Positions 6,050 through 11,549 of a DNA stretch of 11,549 nt are shown one piece after another (the first letter of the stretch is position 1; each line of letters begins with the position of its first letter). The translations under genes and the position numbers were made by a program. Below the pieces are notes generated by a model. That model ran no database searches, was not told the DNA's origin, and worked only from the letters and a program-made list of their open reading frames with translations. Source of the stretch: Euzebyaceae bacterium (GTDB lineage Bacteria > Actinomycetota > Nitriliruptoria > Euzebyales > Egibacteraceae); assembly GCA_013696915.1 (NCBI GenBank), contig JACCXR010000321.1:1-11549 (forward strand), written 5' to 3'.

Positions 6050-7671
6050 GGGCCCATGTGCGGGTAGCGCCAGTCGGTCGGCGGCACGAAGGTCTCCTTC
6101 AGGGTCCGCGGCGAGACCCAGCGCAGCAGGTTGAGGACGGAGCCGGCCTTGTCGTTCGTACCGGACGCCCGCGCACCGCCGAACGGCTGCTGGCCAACGA
6201 CCGCACCGGTCGGTTTGTCGTTGACGTAGAAGTTGCCCGCGGCGTGGCGCAGGCGGACGGAGGCCTGGTCGACGGCGCTGCGGTCGTCGGCGAACACCGC
6301 GCCGGTCAGCGCGTAGGGGGCGCTCTCCTCGACAAGGTCGAGCGTCGCGTCCCACTCGCGGTCGTCGTAGACGAACACCGTCAGCACCGGGCCGAACAGC
6401 TCCCGCACCATGGTGTCGGACCGGGGGTCCCCGGTGACGAGGACGGTGGGCTCGACGAACCAGCCCTCGCGCTCGTCGGCGCCGCCGCCGGCGAGCACCT
6501 GTGCGCCGGCGTCTCTGGCGGATGCGACCGCCTCGGTGAGCCGGCGGTACGCGCGCTCGTCGATGACCGCGCCCATGAAGTTCGACAGGTCCGCGACGTC
6601 GCCCATGGGGATGCTCCCGGCCAGATCCGCGAGGCCGTCCCGGACGGCCGGCCACAGCGACTGGGGGACGTAGGCGCGCGACGCGGCCGAGCACTTCTGG
6701 CCCTGGTACTCGAACGCGCCGCGCCCGAGCGCAACGACCAGCTCGTCGACGCCCGCCGACGGGTGCGCGAGCACGAAGTCCTTCCCGCCCGTCTCGCCGA
6801 CGATCCGCGGGTAGTTCCGGTAGGCGTCGATGTGCTCGGCGGTCTTGCGCCACAGGCCCCGGAAGACCGTCGTCGAGCCGGTGAAGTGCAGCCCCGCGAA
6901 GTCCCGGTGCGCCATGGCGACGTCGCTGACCATGGCGCCGTCACCGTGGACGAGGTTCACCACCCCGTCCGGGAGGCCGGCTGCCCGCAGGAGGCCCATG
7001 AGGTGGTGCGCCGACAGCGCCTGCTTCTCGGAGGGCTTCCAGACGGTGACGCATCCCATCAGGGCCGGCGCGGTGGGGAGGTTGCCGGCGATCGCGGTGA
7101 AGTTGAACGGGGTCAGCGCCAGCACGAACCCCTCGAGCGGCCGGTGGTCCATCCGGTTCCACACACCGGGCGAGGACTCGGGCTGCTCGCTGTAGATCCG
7201 CTCGGCGAAGGCGACGTTGTAGCGCCAGAAGTCGATGAGCTCGCACGCTGCGTCGATCTCGGCCTGGTACACCGACTTGGACTGGCCGAGCATCGTGGCG
7301 GCGTTGACCACGTCGCGCCAGGGGCCGGCGAGCAGCTCCGCGGCCCGCAGGAAGACACCCGCCCGCTCCTGCCACGGCCAGGCCGCCCAGTCCGCCGCGG
7401 CGTCGGCGGCGGCGGCGATCGCGGCGGTCACGTGCGCCGGCTCGGCCGCGAAGACGTCGGCGAGGACGAGGTCGTGGTCGTGCGGGGCGGCCACCTCAAA
7501 GGAGGCGCTTCCGCGGACGTCACGACCGCCGATGTTCATCGGCGCCTCGATGCGCTCCTTGGCCATCGCGGCGAGCTGGTTCTCGAGCGCCGTCCGCTGC
7601 GGGCTGCCGGGTTCGTAGGCGCGAACCGGCTCGTTGCGGGGAACGGGGACGCGGAACTGGCCCGTGCTCAT
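6046..7671 (-). CDS. pruA: 1-pyrroline-5-carboxylate dehydrogenase (L-glutamate gamma-semialdehyde dehydrogenase)
   Basis: 541 aa member of the aldehyde dehydrogenase superfamily, with the length of stand-alone P5C dehydrogenases. It oxidises glutamate semialdehyde to glutamate with NAD+, the second step of proline breakdown. Visible features are LTPFNFTAIAGNLP (186-199) with oxyanion Asn190, the cofactor motif FTGST (263-267), catalytic Glu293 in GETGGKDFV, and nucleophile Cys327 in GQKCSAASRAYVP. The GETGGKDF and NDKPTGAVVGQQPFGG (484-499) blocks are specific to P5C dehydrogenases within the superfamily. The start is the ATG at 7671-7669, with AGGAAGG six bases upstream. The gene lies between a 131-aa unknown gene (60-bp gap) and the lipid kinase (4-bp overlap). 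No proline dehydrogenase gene is adjacent in this window. Confidence 0.96.
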   Translation of the reverse strand: MSTGQFRVPVPRNEPVRAYEPGSPQRTALENQLAAMAKERIEAPMNIGGRDVRGSASFEVAAPHDHDLVLADVFAAEPAHVTAAIAAAADAAADWAAWPWQERAGVFLRAAELLAGPWRDVVNAATMLGQSKSVYQAEIDAACELIDFWRYNVAFAERIYSEQPESSPGVWNRMDHRPLEGFVLALTPFNFTAIAGNLPTAPALMGCVTVWKPSEKQALSAHHLMGLLRAAGLPDGVVNLVHGDGAMVSDVAMAHRDFAGLHFTGSTTVFRGLWRKTAEHIDAYRNYPRIVGETGGKDFVLAHPSAGVDELVVALGRGAFEYQGQKCSAASRAYVPQSLWPAVRDGLADLAGSIPMGDVADLSNFMGAVIDERAYRRLTEAVASARDAGAQVLAGGGADEREGWFVEPTVLVTGDPRSDTMVRELFGPVLTVFVYDDREWDATLDLVEESAPYALTGAVFADDRSAVDQASVRLRHAAGNFYVNDKPTGAVVGQQPFGGARASGTNDKAGSVLNLLRWVSPRTLKETFVPPTDWRYPHMGP

Positions 7672-7692
7672 CCGAAGCCTTCCTGCGGCGGT

Positions 7693-7714
7693 CCGGGGGC
7701 CACGCTGCCCCCGG
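7693..7714 (-). terminator. GC-rich hairpin between the 131-aa gene and pruA (terminator or attenuator)
   Basis: A perfect 8-bp stem (CCGGGGGC 7693-7700 and GCCCCCGG 7707-7714) with a 6-base loop lies in the 60-bp gap, nine bases upstream of the pruA Shine-Dalgarno. There is no T-run, which is common for actinobacterial terminators. It may end or reduce read-through from the upstream gene, or protect the pruA message after processing. Confidence 0.45.
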
Positions 7715-7731
7715 TTGTCCACCTCGGAACC

Positions 7732-8127
7732 CTACCGCGACAGGCTCGCGACCGCCTTGTCGGTCTCGCGCCGAAGCCAGTCGGAGAGCAGACGCCGCAC
7801 GGTGCGCGCGACGGTCGGATCGAGCCGCGCGTCGATGCCGCGCTCCAGGCTGCCCGCGATGCGGCCGTGCATGCTGTAGACGGCGGCGACCTGCTCTGAG
7901 GCCGCGCGGCCGACGTTCCGGCCGGCACCGGCGATGAGCCGGAGCCAGGCCTCGTGCGAGCATTCGTGGATGGCGAGCACGACGGCGACCGTGCCCGCGT
8001 CCTCGGCACGTGTGAGACCGTGTGCGAGGCCCGCCCGCTGAGCGATGAGGAACTGCTCCGCGGCCGCCTGGGAGAAGTCGAGGGGCAGCATCTCGGAGGG
8101 GGGCGGCGTGGCGGTCTGGGTCCTCAT
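7732..8127 (-). CDS. Hypothetical 131-aa helical protein
   Basis: I do not recognise a family. From the ATG at 8127-8125 the product has a polar N-terminus (MRTQTATPPPSEM), then appears all-helical, with a moderately hydrophobic stretch, AEDAGTVAVVLAIHECSHEAW (residues 41-61), and a basic amphipathic C-terminal helix (VARTVRRLLSDWLRRETDKA, 106-125). There is no signal peptide, no clear membrane span and no Cys cluster. HECSH (54-58) is not the HExxH metalloprotease motif. Codon use matches the neighbours, and the frame lacks stops over its length. It is the first gene of a likely operon with pruA and the lipid kinase, and divergent from mutM (89 bp between starts). A longer form starting further upstream would run antisense to mutM and is unlikely. 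Confidence 0.72.
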   Translation of the reverse strand: MRTQTATPPPSEMLPLDFSQAAAEQFLIAQRAGLAHGLTRAEDAGTVAVVLAIHECSHEAWLRLIAGAGRNVGRAASEQVAAVYSMHGRIAGSLERGIDARLDPTVARTVRRLLSDWLRRETDKAVASLSR

Positions 8128-8163
8128 GCTGCGAATGTCGGCAGCTGACGCCGCCTCCTTCAG
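8128..8163 (-). promoter_or_regulatory. Candidate leaderless promoter of the 131-aa gene / pruA operon
   Basis: On the minus strand CTGAAG (plus 8158-8163) and GACATT (plus 8134-8139) are 18 bp apart, and GACATT ends six bases before the ATG. An AAGGAGG lies in this stretch too, but it is more than 20 bases from the ATG, too far to be its ribosome site. The -35 match is weak. Confidence 0.33.
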
Positions 8164-8216
8164 TGCCGGGACGACAAAGGTCGCCGGGCGCGCCGGATGG
8201 GGCGAGGATGGAGGAT

Positions 8217-9026
8217 GTGCCGGAGCTCCCCGAGGTCGAGAGCGTCCGCCGGCAGCTGCATCCCCGCCTCGCCGGCCGGCGGATCGTCGCGGTCGACGTC
8301 GAGCCGCAGGCGCGCTTCGTCGACGTAGGCCGAGCCGCCGGCGGCCGAGCACTCGCCGTGACCCGGCGGGGCAAGTACCTGATCGCGCCCCTGGACACCG
8401 GACTCGACCTGGTGATGCACCTCGGCATGACCGGTTCGTTCCGGTTCCGTGGCGGGGCCGACGGCTGGGTGCCCGACGCCTACGTCCGCGCGACCCTGCA
8501 GCTGGACGACGGCGGCGTGCTCGACTTCCGCGACGTCCGCCGGTTCGGCCGCTTGACCGTCGTCCGGACCGGTGACTACGCCGGCATCGCGACGCTCGCG
8601 CGGCTCGGCCCAGAGCCGCTGAGCGACGACTTCGATCCCGACCGGTTCTGGGCTGCGCTGGCCGCGACCCGGATGGCGGTGAAGCCCTACCTGCTGACCC
8701 AGCGCCCCGTGGCAGGGGTTGGGAACATCTACGCGGACGAGGCCCTGTGGCGGGCGCGTATCAACCCGCATGCCCGCCGAGTTGGGCGCGCCCGGGCGCA
8801 CTCGCTGTGGGCGGCGATCCGCGCCGTCCTCGCCGAGGCGATCCAGCGGGAGGGCACGACGTTCCGCGACTACCGCATGGTCAACGGCGAGTCGGGCCGC
8901 AACGCCGAGTTCCTGGTTGCCTACGGCCAGGGGGGACAGCCGTGCCCGCGGTGCGCGGCGCCCCTGCGAAAGGTCGTGCTCGGCGGGCGCGGGACCACCT
9001 ACTGCGGGTCCTGCCAGCGCCGCTGA
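8217..9026 (+). CDS. mutM: Formamidopyrimidine-DNA glycosylase (Fpg/MutM)
   Basis: 269 aa. A bifunctional glycosylase/AP lyase that removes 8-oxoguanine and formamidopyrimidines. The start must be GTG at 8217 because the mature enzyme needs proline directly after the initiator: the sequence reads V-PELPEVESV, giving the nucleophile Pro2 and catalytic Glu3. Lys53 (RGKYL) and the intercalation residues Met71 and Arg109-Phe110 (VRRFG) are present. The helix-two-turn-helix segment holds GVGNIYADEALW (167-178). The C-terminal zinc finger is Cys243-X2-Cys246 and Cys263-X2-Cys266. A GAGG (8204-8207) nine bases upstream can serve as ribosome site. It is probably co-transcribed with the DUF3159 gene 16 bp downstream. 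With AlkB, this is the second base-damage repair gene in the window, on the opposite strand. Confidence 0.96.
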   Translation: MPELPEVESVRRQLHPRLAGRRIVAVDVEPQARFVDVGRAAGGRALAVTRRGKYLIAPLDTGLDLVMHLGMTGSFRFRGGADGWVPDAYVRATLQLDDGGVLDFRDVRRFGRLTVVRTGDYAGIATLARLGPEPLSDDFDPDRFWAALAATRMAVKPYLLTQRPVAGVGNIYADEALWRARINPHARRVGRARAHSLWAAIRAVLAEAIQREGTTFRDYRMVNGESGRNAEFLVAYGQGGQPCPRCAAPLRKVVLGGRGTTYCGSCQRR

Positions 9027-9042
9027 CCTACGCTGGCCAGGG

Positions 9043-9759
9043 ATGGCGACGGAGCGGACCTACAGCGCGCGGGATCTGCTCGCCAACCGGAAGGTGATCG
9101 TCGACACCGTCCTGCCTCCGTTGGTGTTCGTGGGCGTCAACGGCTACGCGGGGCTCCGGGCGGCCGCCGTCGCCGCGCTGGGGCTGGCGGCCCTGCTGGT
9201 GGTCGTTCGGCTGGCGCGGCGCGAGCGGCTGGTGTACGCCCTGAGCGGACTCGGCGGGGTGTCGGTCGGCGTCGGCGTCGCGCTGTGGGCGGGGGAGGCG
9301 GAGGGCTTCTTCCTGCCGGGGATCGTGACCAATCTGGCGATGGGACTGGCCTCGGTGGTGAGCATCCTCGTCCGGCGCCCGTTGATCGCGCTGACGGGCG
9401 CGGCGATCTACCGCTGGCCGCTCGCGTGGTACTGGCACCCGCGCGTCCGACCGGCCTACAGCGAGATCACGTGGGCGTGGGCCGTCCTCTACCTGGGCAG
9501 GGCGGCCGTGCAGTACTGGCTGGTGGTCCGCCAGGAGATCGGCTGGCTGGCCGTCGCGCGCATCGCCACCGGGTGGCCGGTGTTTGCGGCGCTGCTCGTC
9601 GCCACCTACGCCTACGTCACGTGGCGCCTGGAGCGGCTCGGCGGTCCCAGCGTCGAGGAGTTCCGCGGTCTGTCCACTCCGTCACCGAATCCGCGACCCA
9701 GTCGACAGACCTCGGGTGGGCGGGTCAGATCCCGCCGCGGACGCGGACCTCGTCGATGA
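9043..9759 (+). CDS. DUF3159 family integral membrane protein
   Basis: 238 aa with about six hydrophobic helices (roughly 18-36, 38-56, 66-83, 90-110, 143-163 and 172-192), a short cytoplasmic N-terminus and a basic, Arg/Pro/Ser-rich tail (211-238). The block EGFFLPGIVTNLAMGLASVV (87-106) followed by RRPL (111-114) is what I associate with actinobacterial DUF3159 proteins, whose function is unknown to me. The start is ATG 9043; it has only a weak purine stretch (CAGGG) upstream, while TACGCT at 9029-9034 could give a near-leaderless transcript, so it may have its own promoter as well as read-through from mutM. Its last 35 bases overlap the end of clpP on the other strand. Confidence 0.85.
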   Translation: MATERTYSARDLLANRKVIVDTVLPPLVFVGVNGYAGLRAAAVAALGLAALLVVVRLARRERLVYALSGLGGVSVGVGVALWAGEAEGFFLPGIVTNLAMGLASVVSILVRRPLIALTGAAIYRWPLAWYWHPRVRPAYSEITWAWAVLYLGRAAVQYWLVVRQEIGWLAVARIATGWPVFAALLVATYAYVTWRLERLGGPSVEEFRGLSTPSPNPRPSRQTSGGRVRSRRGRGPRR

Positions 9760-10324
9760 GGCCGTAGTCGACGGCATCCGCGGCCGAGAGCCAGAAGTCG
9801 CGGTCGGTGTCCTTGGTGATCTGCTCGACCGGCTTGCCGGTGCGCTCGGCGAGGATCTCGTTCAGCCTGGTCCGCAGGAAGGCGATCTGCTGCGCCTGGA
9901 TCTGGATGTCCGTCGCCTGCCCGCGGGCGCCGCCGAGCGGCTGGTGGATCATGATGCGCGCGTTGGGCGTGGCGGCACGGCTGCCCGTGCCGGTCGCGAG
10001 GATGACGGCCGCCGCGGATGCGGCGACCCCCACGCAGACGGTGTTCACCTTCGACCGCATGAGCTGCATGACGTCGTAGATCGCGAAGAGGCCGCTCACC
10101 AGCCCGCCCGGGGAGTTGATGTAGAGCGTGATCTCCTTGTCGGAGTCCGCGTCGAGGGACATCAGCTGCGCGACGAGGGTGTCGGCGACGGTGTCCTCGA
10201 TGGGCCCGCGAAGGTAAAGAACCCGGTTCTCGTACAGCTTCTTGAAGACGTTGGACTCGACCATCGCCTCCAGCGGATTCTCCGGCCTGCGTTCGTCGTC
10301 GTCTGCTCGGTCGTCTGCTCTCAC
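9725..10324 (-). CDS. clpP: ATP-dependent Clp protease proteolytic subunit
   Basis: 199 aa. The serine peptidase forms the double-ring chamber of Clp proteases and degrades proteins unfolded by ClpX or ClpC. The catalytic triad is Ser103 in GVAASAAAVILATG, His127 in MIHQPLGG, and Asp176 in TDRDFW, with the 49-residue His-Asp spacing of E. coli ClpP. ASAAAV instead of the usual ASMGA is seen in mycobacterial ClpP2, while HQPLGG is more like canonical ClpP or ClpP1. The start is GTG at 10324-10322, with AGGAG six bases upstream; the frame opens earlier at 10405 without ribosome site or family similarity. The N-terminus is charged (residues 2-16) before the conserved NPLEAMVESNVFKKLYENR. No second clpP, clpX or tig is adjacent. 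Convergent overlap with the DUF3159 gene is 35 bp. Confidence 0.95.
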   Translation of the reverse strand: MRADDRADDDERRPENPLEAMVESNVFKKLYENRVLYLRGPIEDTVADTLVAQLMSLDADSDKEITLYINSPGGLVSGLFAIYDVMQLMRSKVNTVCVGVAASAAAVILATGTGSRAATPNARIMIHQPLGGARGQATDIQIQAQQIAFLRTRLNEILAERTGKPVEQITKDTDRDFWLSAADAVDYGLIDEVRVRGGI

Positions 10325-10356
10325 GGGCTTCTCCTGCACGCCTGGGATCGGGAGCC

Positions 10357-10362
10357 AGGGTA
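10357..10362 (-). promoter_or_regulatory. Candidate -10 box of clpP
   Basis: On the minus strand TACCCT (plus 10357-10362) lies 32 bases upstream of the clpP GTG, giving a leader of about 25 nt that contains the Shine-Dalgarno. I see no good -35 partner. Confidence 0.3.
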
Positions 10363-10377
10363 GCAGCGGGCCCTCCC

Positions 10378-10406
10378 TTGACTTGTTGGGCGGCGGGGCG
10401 AACACT
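10378..10406 (+). promoter_or_regulatory. Candidate sigma70-like promoter of the IclR regulator gene
   Basis: TTGACT at 10378-10383 (five of six to consensus) is followed after 17 bp by AACACT at 10401-10406, a weaker -10. Transcription would start near 10413 and give a leader of about 110 nt, within which a strong hairpin forms at once. Confidence 0.38.
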
Positions 10407-10409
10407 CTG

Positions 10410-10437
10410 GGCCCGTCCGCCGCGTCGGCGGCGGGCC
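10410..10437 (+). promoter_or_regulatory. 12-bp GC-only hairpin in the clpP/iclR divergent region
   Basis: GGCCCG (10410-10415) and CCGCCG (10417-10422) pair with CGGCGG (10426-10431) and CGGGCC (10432-10437), leaving one bulged T (10416) and the loop CGT. It sits at or just after the expected start point of the iclR message. As DNA, the inverted repeat could be an operator for the dimeric regulator; as RNA it could act in the leader. No T-run follows. Confidence 0.5.
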
Positions 10438-10522
10438 ACTGGGCATGAGGTGAGCAGCGGCGGGCGACCCCTTCCGGTCCCAGTGCTGTCCGACCGCGGG
10501 AGGCCGCCCGAGGGGAGCGCCG

Positions 10523-11284
10523 GTGCTCACAGCCACAGAGGGGCGCGGGTCCCGAACCCTCGCACGGGGACTCGCCGTCCTCGCCTCCCTCGGCTCAGCG
10601 GCCGACGGCTGCACGGTCGCCGAGCTGGCGTCCGCCACCGGCCTTGACCGCGCCGTGCTCTACCGTCTCCTCGAAACGCTGACCGACCGGGGATTCGTCG
10701 TCCGGGACGGCGACACCCGGCGGTACCACCTCGGCGTCGCGCTCGTCGAGCTGGGCGCACGTGCCAGCCGCGGGCTGGAGGTGCGACGCCTGGCGCTTCC
10801 CGGCATGCGGGCCCTCATGGAGCACGTCCGCGAGGCGGTCTGCCTGGCCGTCCGGGACCGCCAGGACGTCGTCGTCGTCGACCGGGTGGAGCCTCCCGGA
10901 CTCTTCGTCCGCGTCGGCTACCACGTCGGGTTCCGCCATCCCCTACCCGTCGGCGCCCACGGGCGGGCGCTGCTCGCCTTCATGGAGGTCGAGGAGGGCA
11001 CGGGCGCCGAGCGCCAAGCGGCCCTGGCGGCGGAACTCGAGGCCAGCCGGATGCGCGGGTTCGCGATCTCGGCCGACGAGCTCGAGCGCGGCGCCTCCGG
11101 GGTCGCTTCCCCCATCCTCGACCGCGGCGGCCGGCCGATCGCGAGCCTCGGGATCGTCGCGCCGTCCCCCCGGATGCCGGACCCGGCCGCGCTGGGCCCG
11201 AGCGTGCGCGCCGTCGCGCTGGAGGTTTCCAGGCGGCTGGGGTACACCGGGGCGACCGAGCGCCCCGGCAGCCTCAGCCGCTGA
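10523..11284 (+). CDS. IclR-family transcriptional regulator
   Basis: 253 aa, the standard IclR length. Residues 11-72 form the N-terminal winged helix: RTLARGLAVLASL, recognition region TVAELASATGLDRAVLYRLL (31-50), and the wing ending in RRYHLG (66-71). Residues 80-243 are the effector-binding domain, with the conserved FRHPLPVGAHGRALLAF (137-153) and the ASPILDRGGRPIASLGI block (195-211). It would bind DNA as a dimer or tetramer and control a small-molecule catabolic pathway. No such pathway adjoins it, so target and ligand are unknown. The start is GTG 10523, with GGGGAG six bases upstream. It is divergent from clpP, separated by 198 bp, and its end overlaps by 11 bp the stop of the membrane-protein gene on the other strand. 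Confidence 0.94.
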   Translation: MLTATEGRGSRTLARGLAVLASLGSAADGCTVAELASATGLDRAVLYRLLETLTDRGFVVRDGDTRRYHLGVALVELGARASRGLEVRRLALPGMRALMEHVREAVCLAVRDRQDVVVVDRVEPPGLFVRVGYHVGFRHPLPVGAHGRALLAFMEVEEGTGAERQAALAAELEASRMRGFAISADELERGASGVASPILDRGGRPIASLGIVAPSPRMPDPAALGPSVRAVALEVSRRLGYTGATERPGSLSR

Positions 11285-11549
11285 GGAACACGTCGACGGC
11301 CAGCTTCGCCAGGAGCAGCCCGATGACGCACCCGAGGAGGATCGGCAGGACCCAGCCGCCGAGCCCGCTCAGCACCCTGCGGCCCGTCGACGGGCGGGGG
11401 AAGAGCTCCTCCTCGGGGTAGGGCGCCTCGTCGTCGTACGCGTCCCCGTCGTCCGCCGCGCGGGGGGGAGCGCCCTGTCCGCCGGCCGTGCCGGTGGGCC
11501 GTTCCAGTGCCGGGGGGTCGAGTTCGCCCAGTTCGGCGTAGGGCTCGGG
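11274..11549 (-). CDS. C-terminal part of a protein with one C-terminal membrane helix (5' end beyond right edge)
   Basis: The last 91 codons are visible, ending in TGA at 11276-11274. Residues 1-30 of this piece are Pro/Gly/Glu rich, 31-50 are strongly acidic (ADDGDAYDDEAPYPEEELF), and 56-88 hold Arg-Arg followed by a hydrophobic helix (GWVLPILLGCVIGLLLAKLA), with only a short tail after it. The frame is kept only if the G-run at 11462-11468 is seven bases; it reads as seven here. A disordered acidic linker before a final helix suggests a cytoplasmic domain tethered to the membrane. The family cannot be named without the missing N-terminal part. Confidence 0.7.
   Translation of the reverse strand, partial: PEPYAELGELDPPALERPTGTAGGQGAPPRAADDGDAYDDEAPYPEEELFPRPSTGRRVLSGLGGWVLPILLGCVIGLLLAKLAVDVFLSG

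Noticed and set aside
4883..6067. 394-codon plus-strand frame starting within the repeat region
   Set aside because: Mostly antisense to the lipid kinase. The ATG after TACCCT in repeat copy 1 looks like a leaderless start, but the protein is low-complexity and repeat-derived.
5719..7899. 726-codon plus-strand frame opposite pruA
   Set aside because: The longest open frame in the window, but wholly shadow: antisense to pruA and the kinase, Arg-rich, no motif.
7732..8127. Metalloprotease based on HECSH in the 131-aa protein
   Set aside because: Residues do not fit HExxH (HECSH has the second histidine right but lacks the usual flanking pattern and any third ligand); too little to name a function.
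11462..11468. Frameshift in the right-edge membrane protein
   Set aside because: A first reading with six Gs gave a frame break; the run is seven bases, and then the frame is continuous to the stop.

Overview
The window is a very GC-rich stretch of chromosome from what is almost certainly an actinobacterium. The evidence is strong third-position GC bias with long antisense shadow ORFs, frequent GTG starts, a MarP-type CvpA-trypsin membrane protease, a DUF3159 membrane protein, a class II (mycobacterial/plant-type) DAHP synthase, and start codons lying 6-8 nt downstream of TANNNT-like boxes, as expected for leaderless transcripts. The genus cannot be fixed from the sequence. I see ordinary chromosomal housekeeping content. 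There is no transposase, integrase, CRISPR array, phage gene, tRNA or rRNA.

Layout, left to right: (1) positions 1-458, minus strand, the 5' part of a PLP-dependent threonine/serine dehydratase, divergent from (2) marP (574-1758, +), a periplasmic-facing acid/oxidative-stress protease. (3) Convergent to marP are alkB (2401-1778, -) and, upstream of it on the same strand, class II DAHP synthase (3917-2559, -), separated by a 157-bp spacer that is mostly a 31/32-bp tandem repeat. (4) Divergent from DAHP synthase is an SDR of the 3-hydroxyacyl-CoA dehydrogenase type II kind (4033-4797, +). (5) A 346-bp convergent intergenic region (4798-5143) carries two copies of a palindromic element and a 4 x 16-bp tandem repeat. 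(6) A minus-strand operon follows, read right to left: a 131-aa protein of unknown function (8127-7732), pruA/P5C dehydrogenase (7671-6046), and a diacylglycerol-kinase-family lipid kinase (6049-5144) that overlaps pruA by GTGA. (7) Divergent from it is mutM/fpg (8217-9026, +) with a DUF3159 membrane protein 16 bp behind (9043-9759, +). (8) The DUF3159 gene runs 35 bp into the end of a stand-alone clpP (10324-9725, -). (9) Divergent from clpP is an IclR-family regulator (10523-11284, +), whose 3' end overlaps by 11 bp the end of a partial C-terminally membrane-anchored protein entering from the right edge (minus).

Functionally the genes are mixed: DNA damage repair (AlkB, MutM), protein quality control and envelope stress (ClpP, MarP), amino-acid metabolism (shikimate entry, P5C oxidation, hydroxy-amino-acid dehydration), lipid metabolism (SDR, DagK) and one regulator. 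The items most worth a second look are non-coding: a triple Shine-Dalgarno repeat with a 7-codon leader ORF coupled to the dehydratase start, the two intergenic repeat clusters, two strong hairpins (before pruA and before iclR), and the mixed leaderless/SD start architecture. I found no clear sign of an undescribed multi-gene system.
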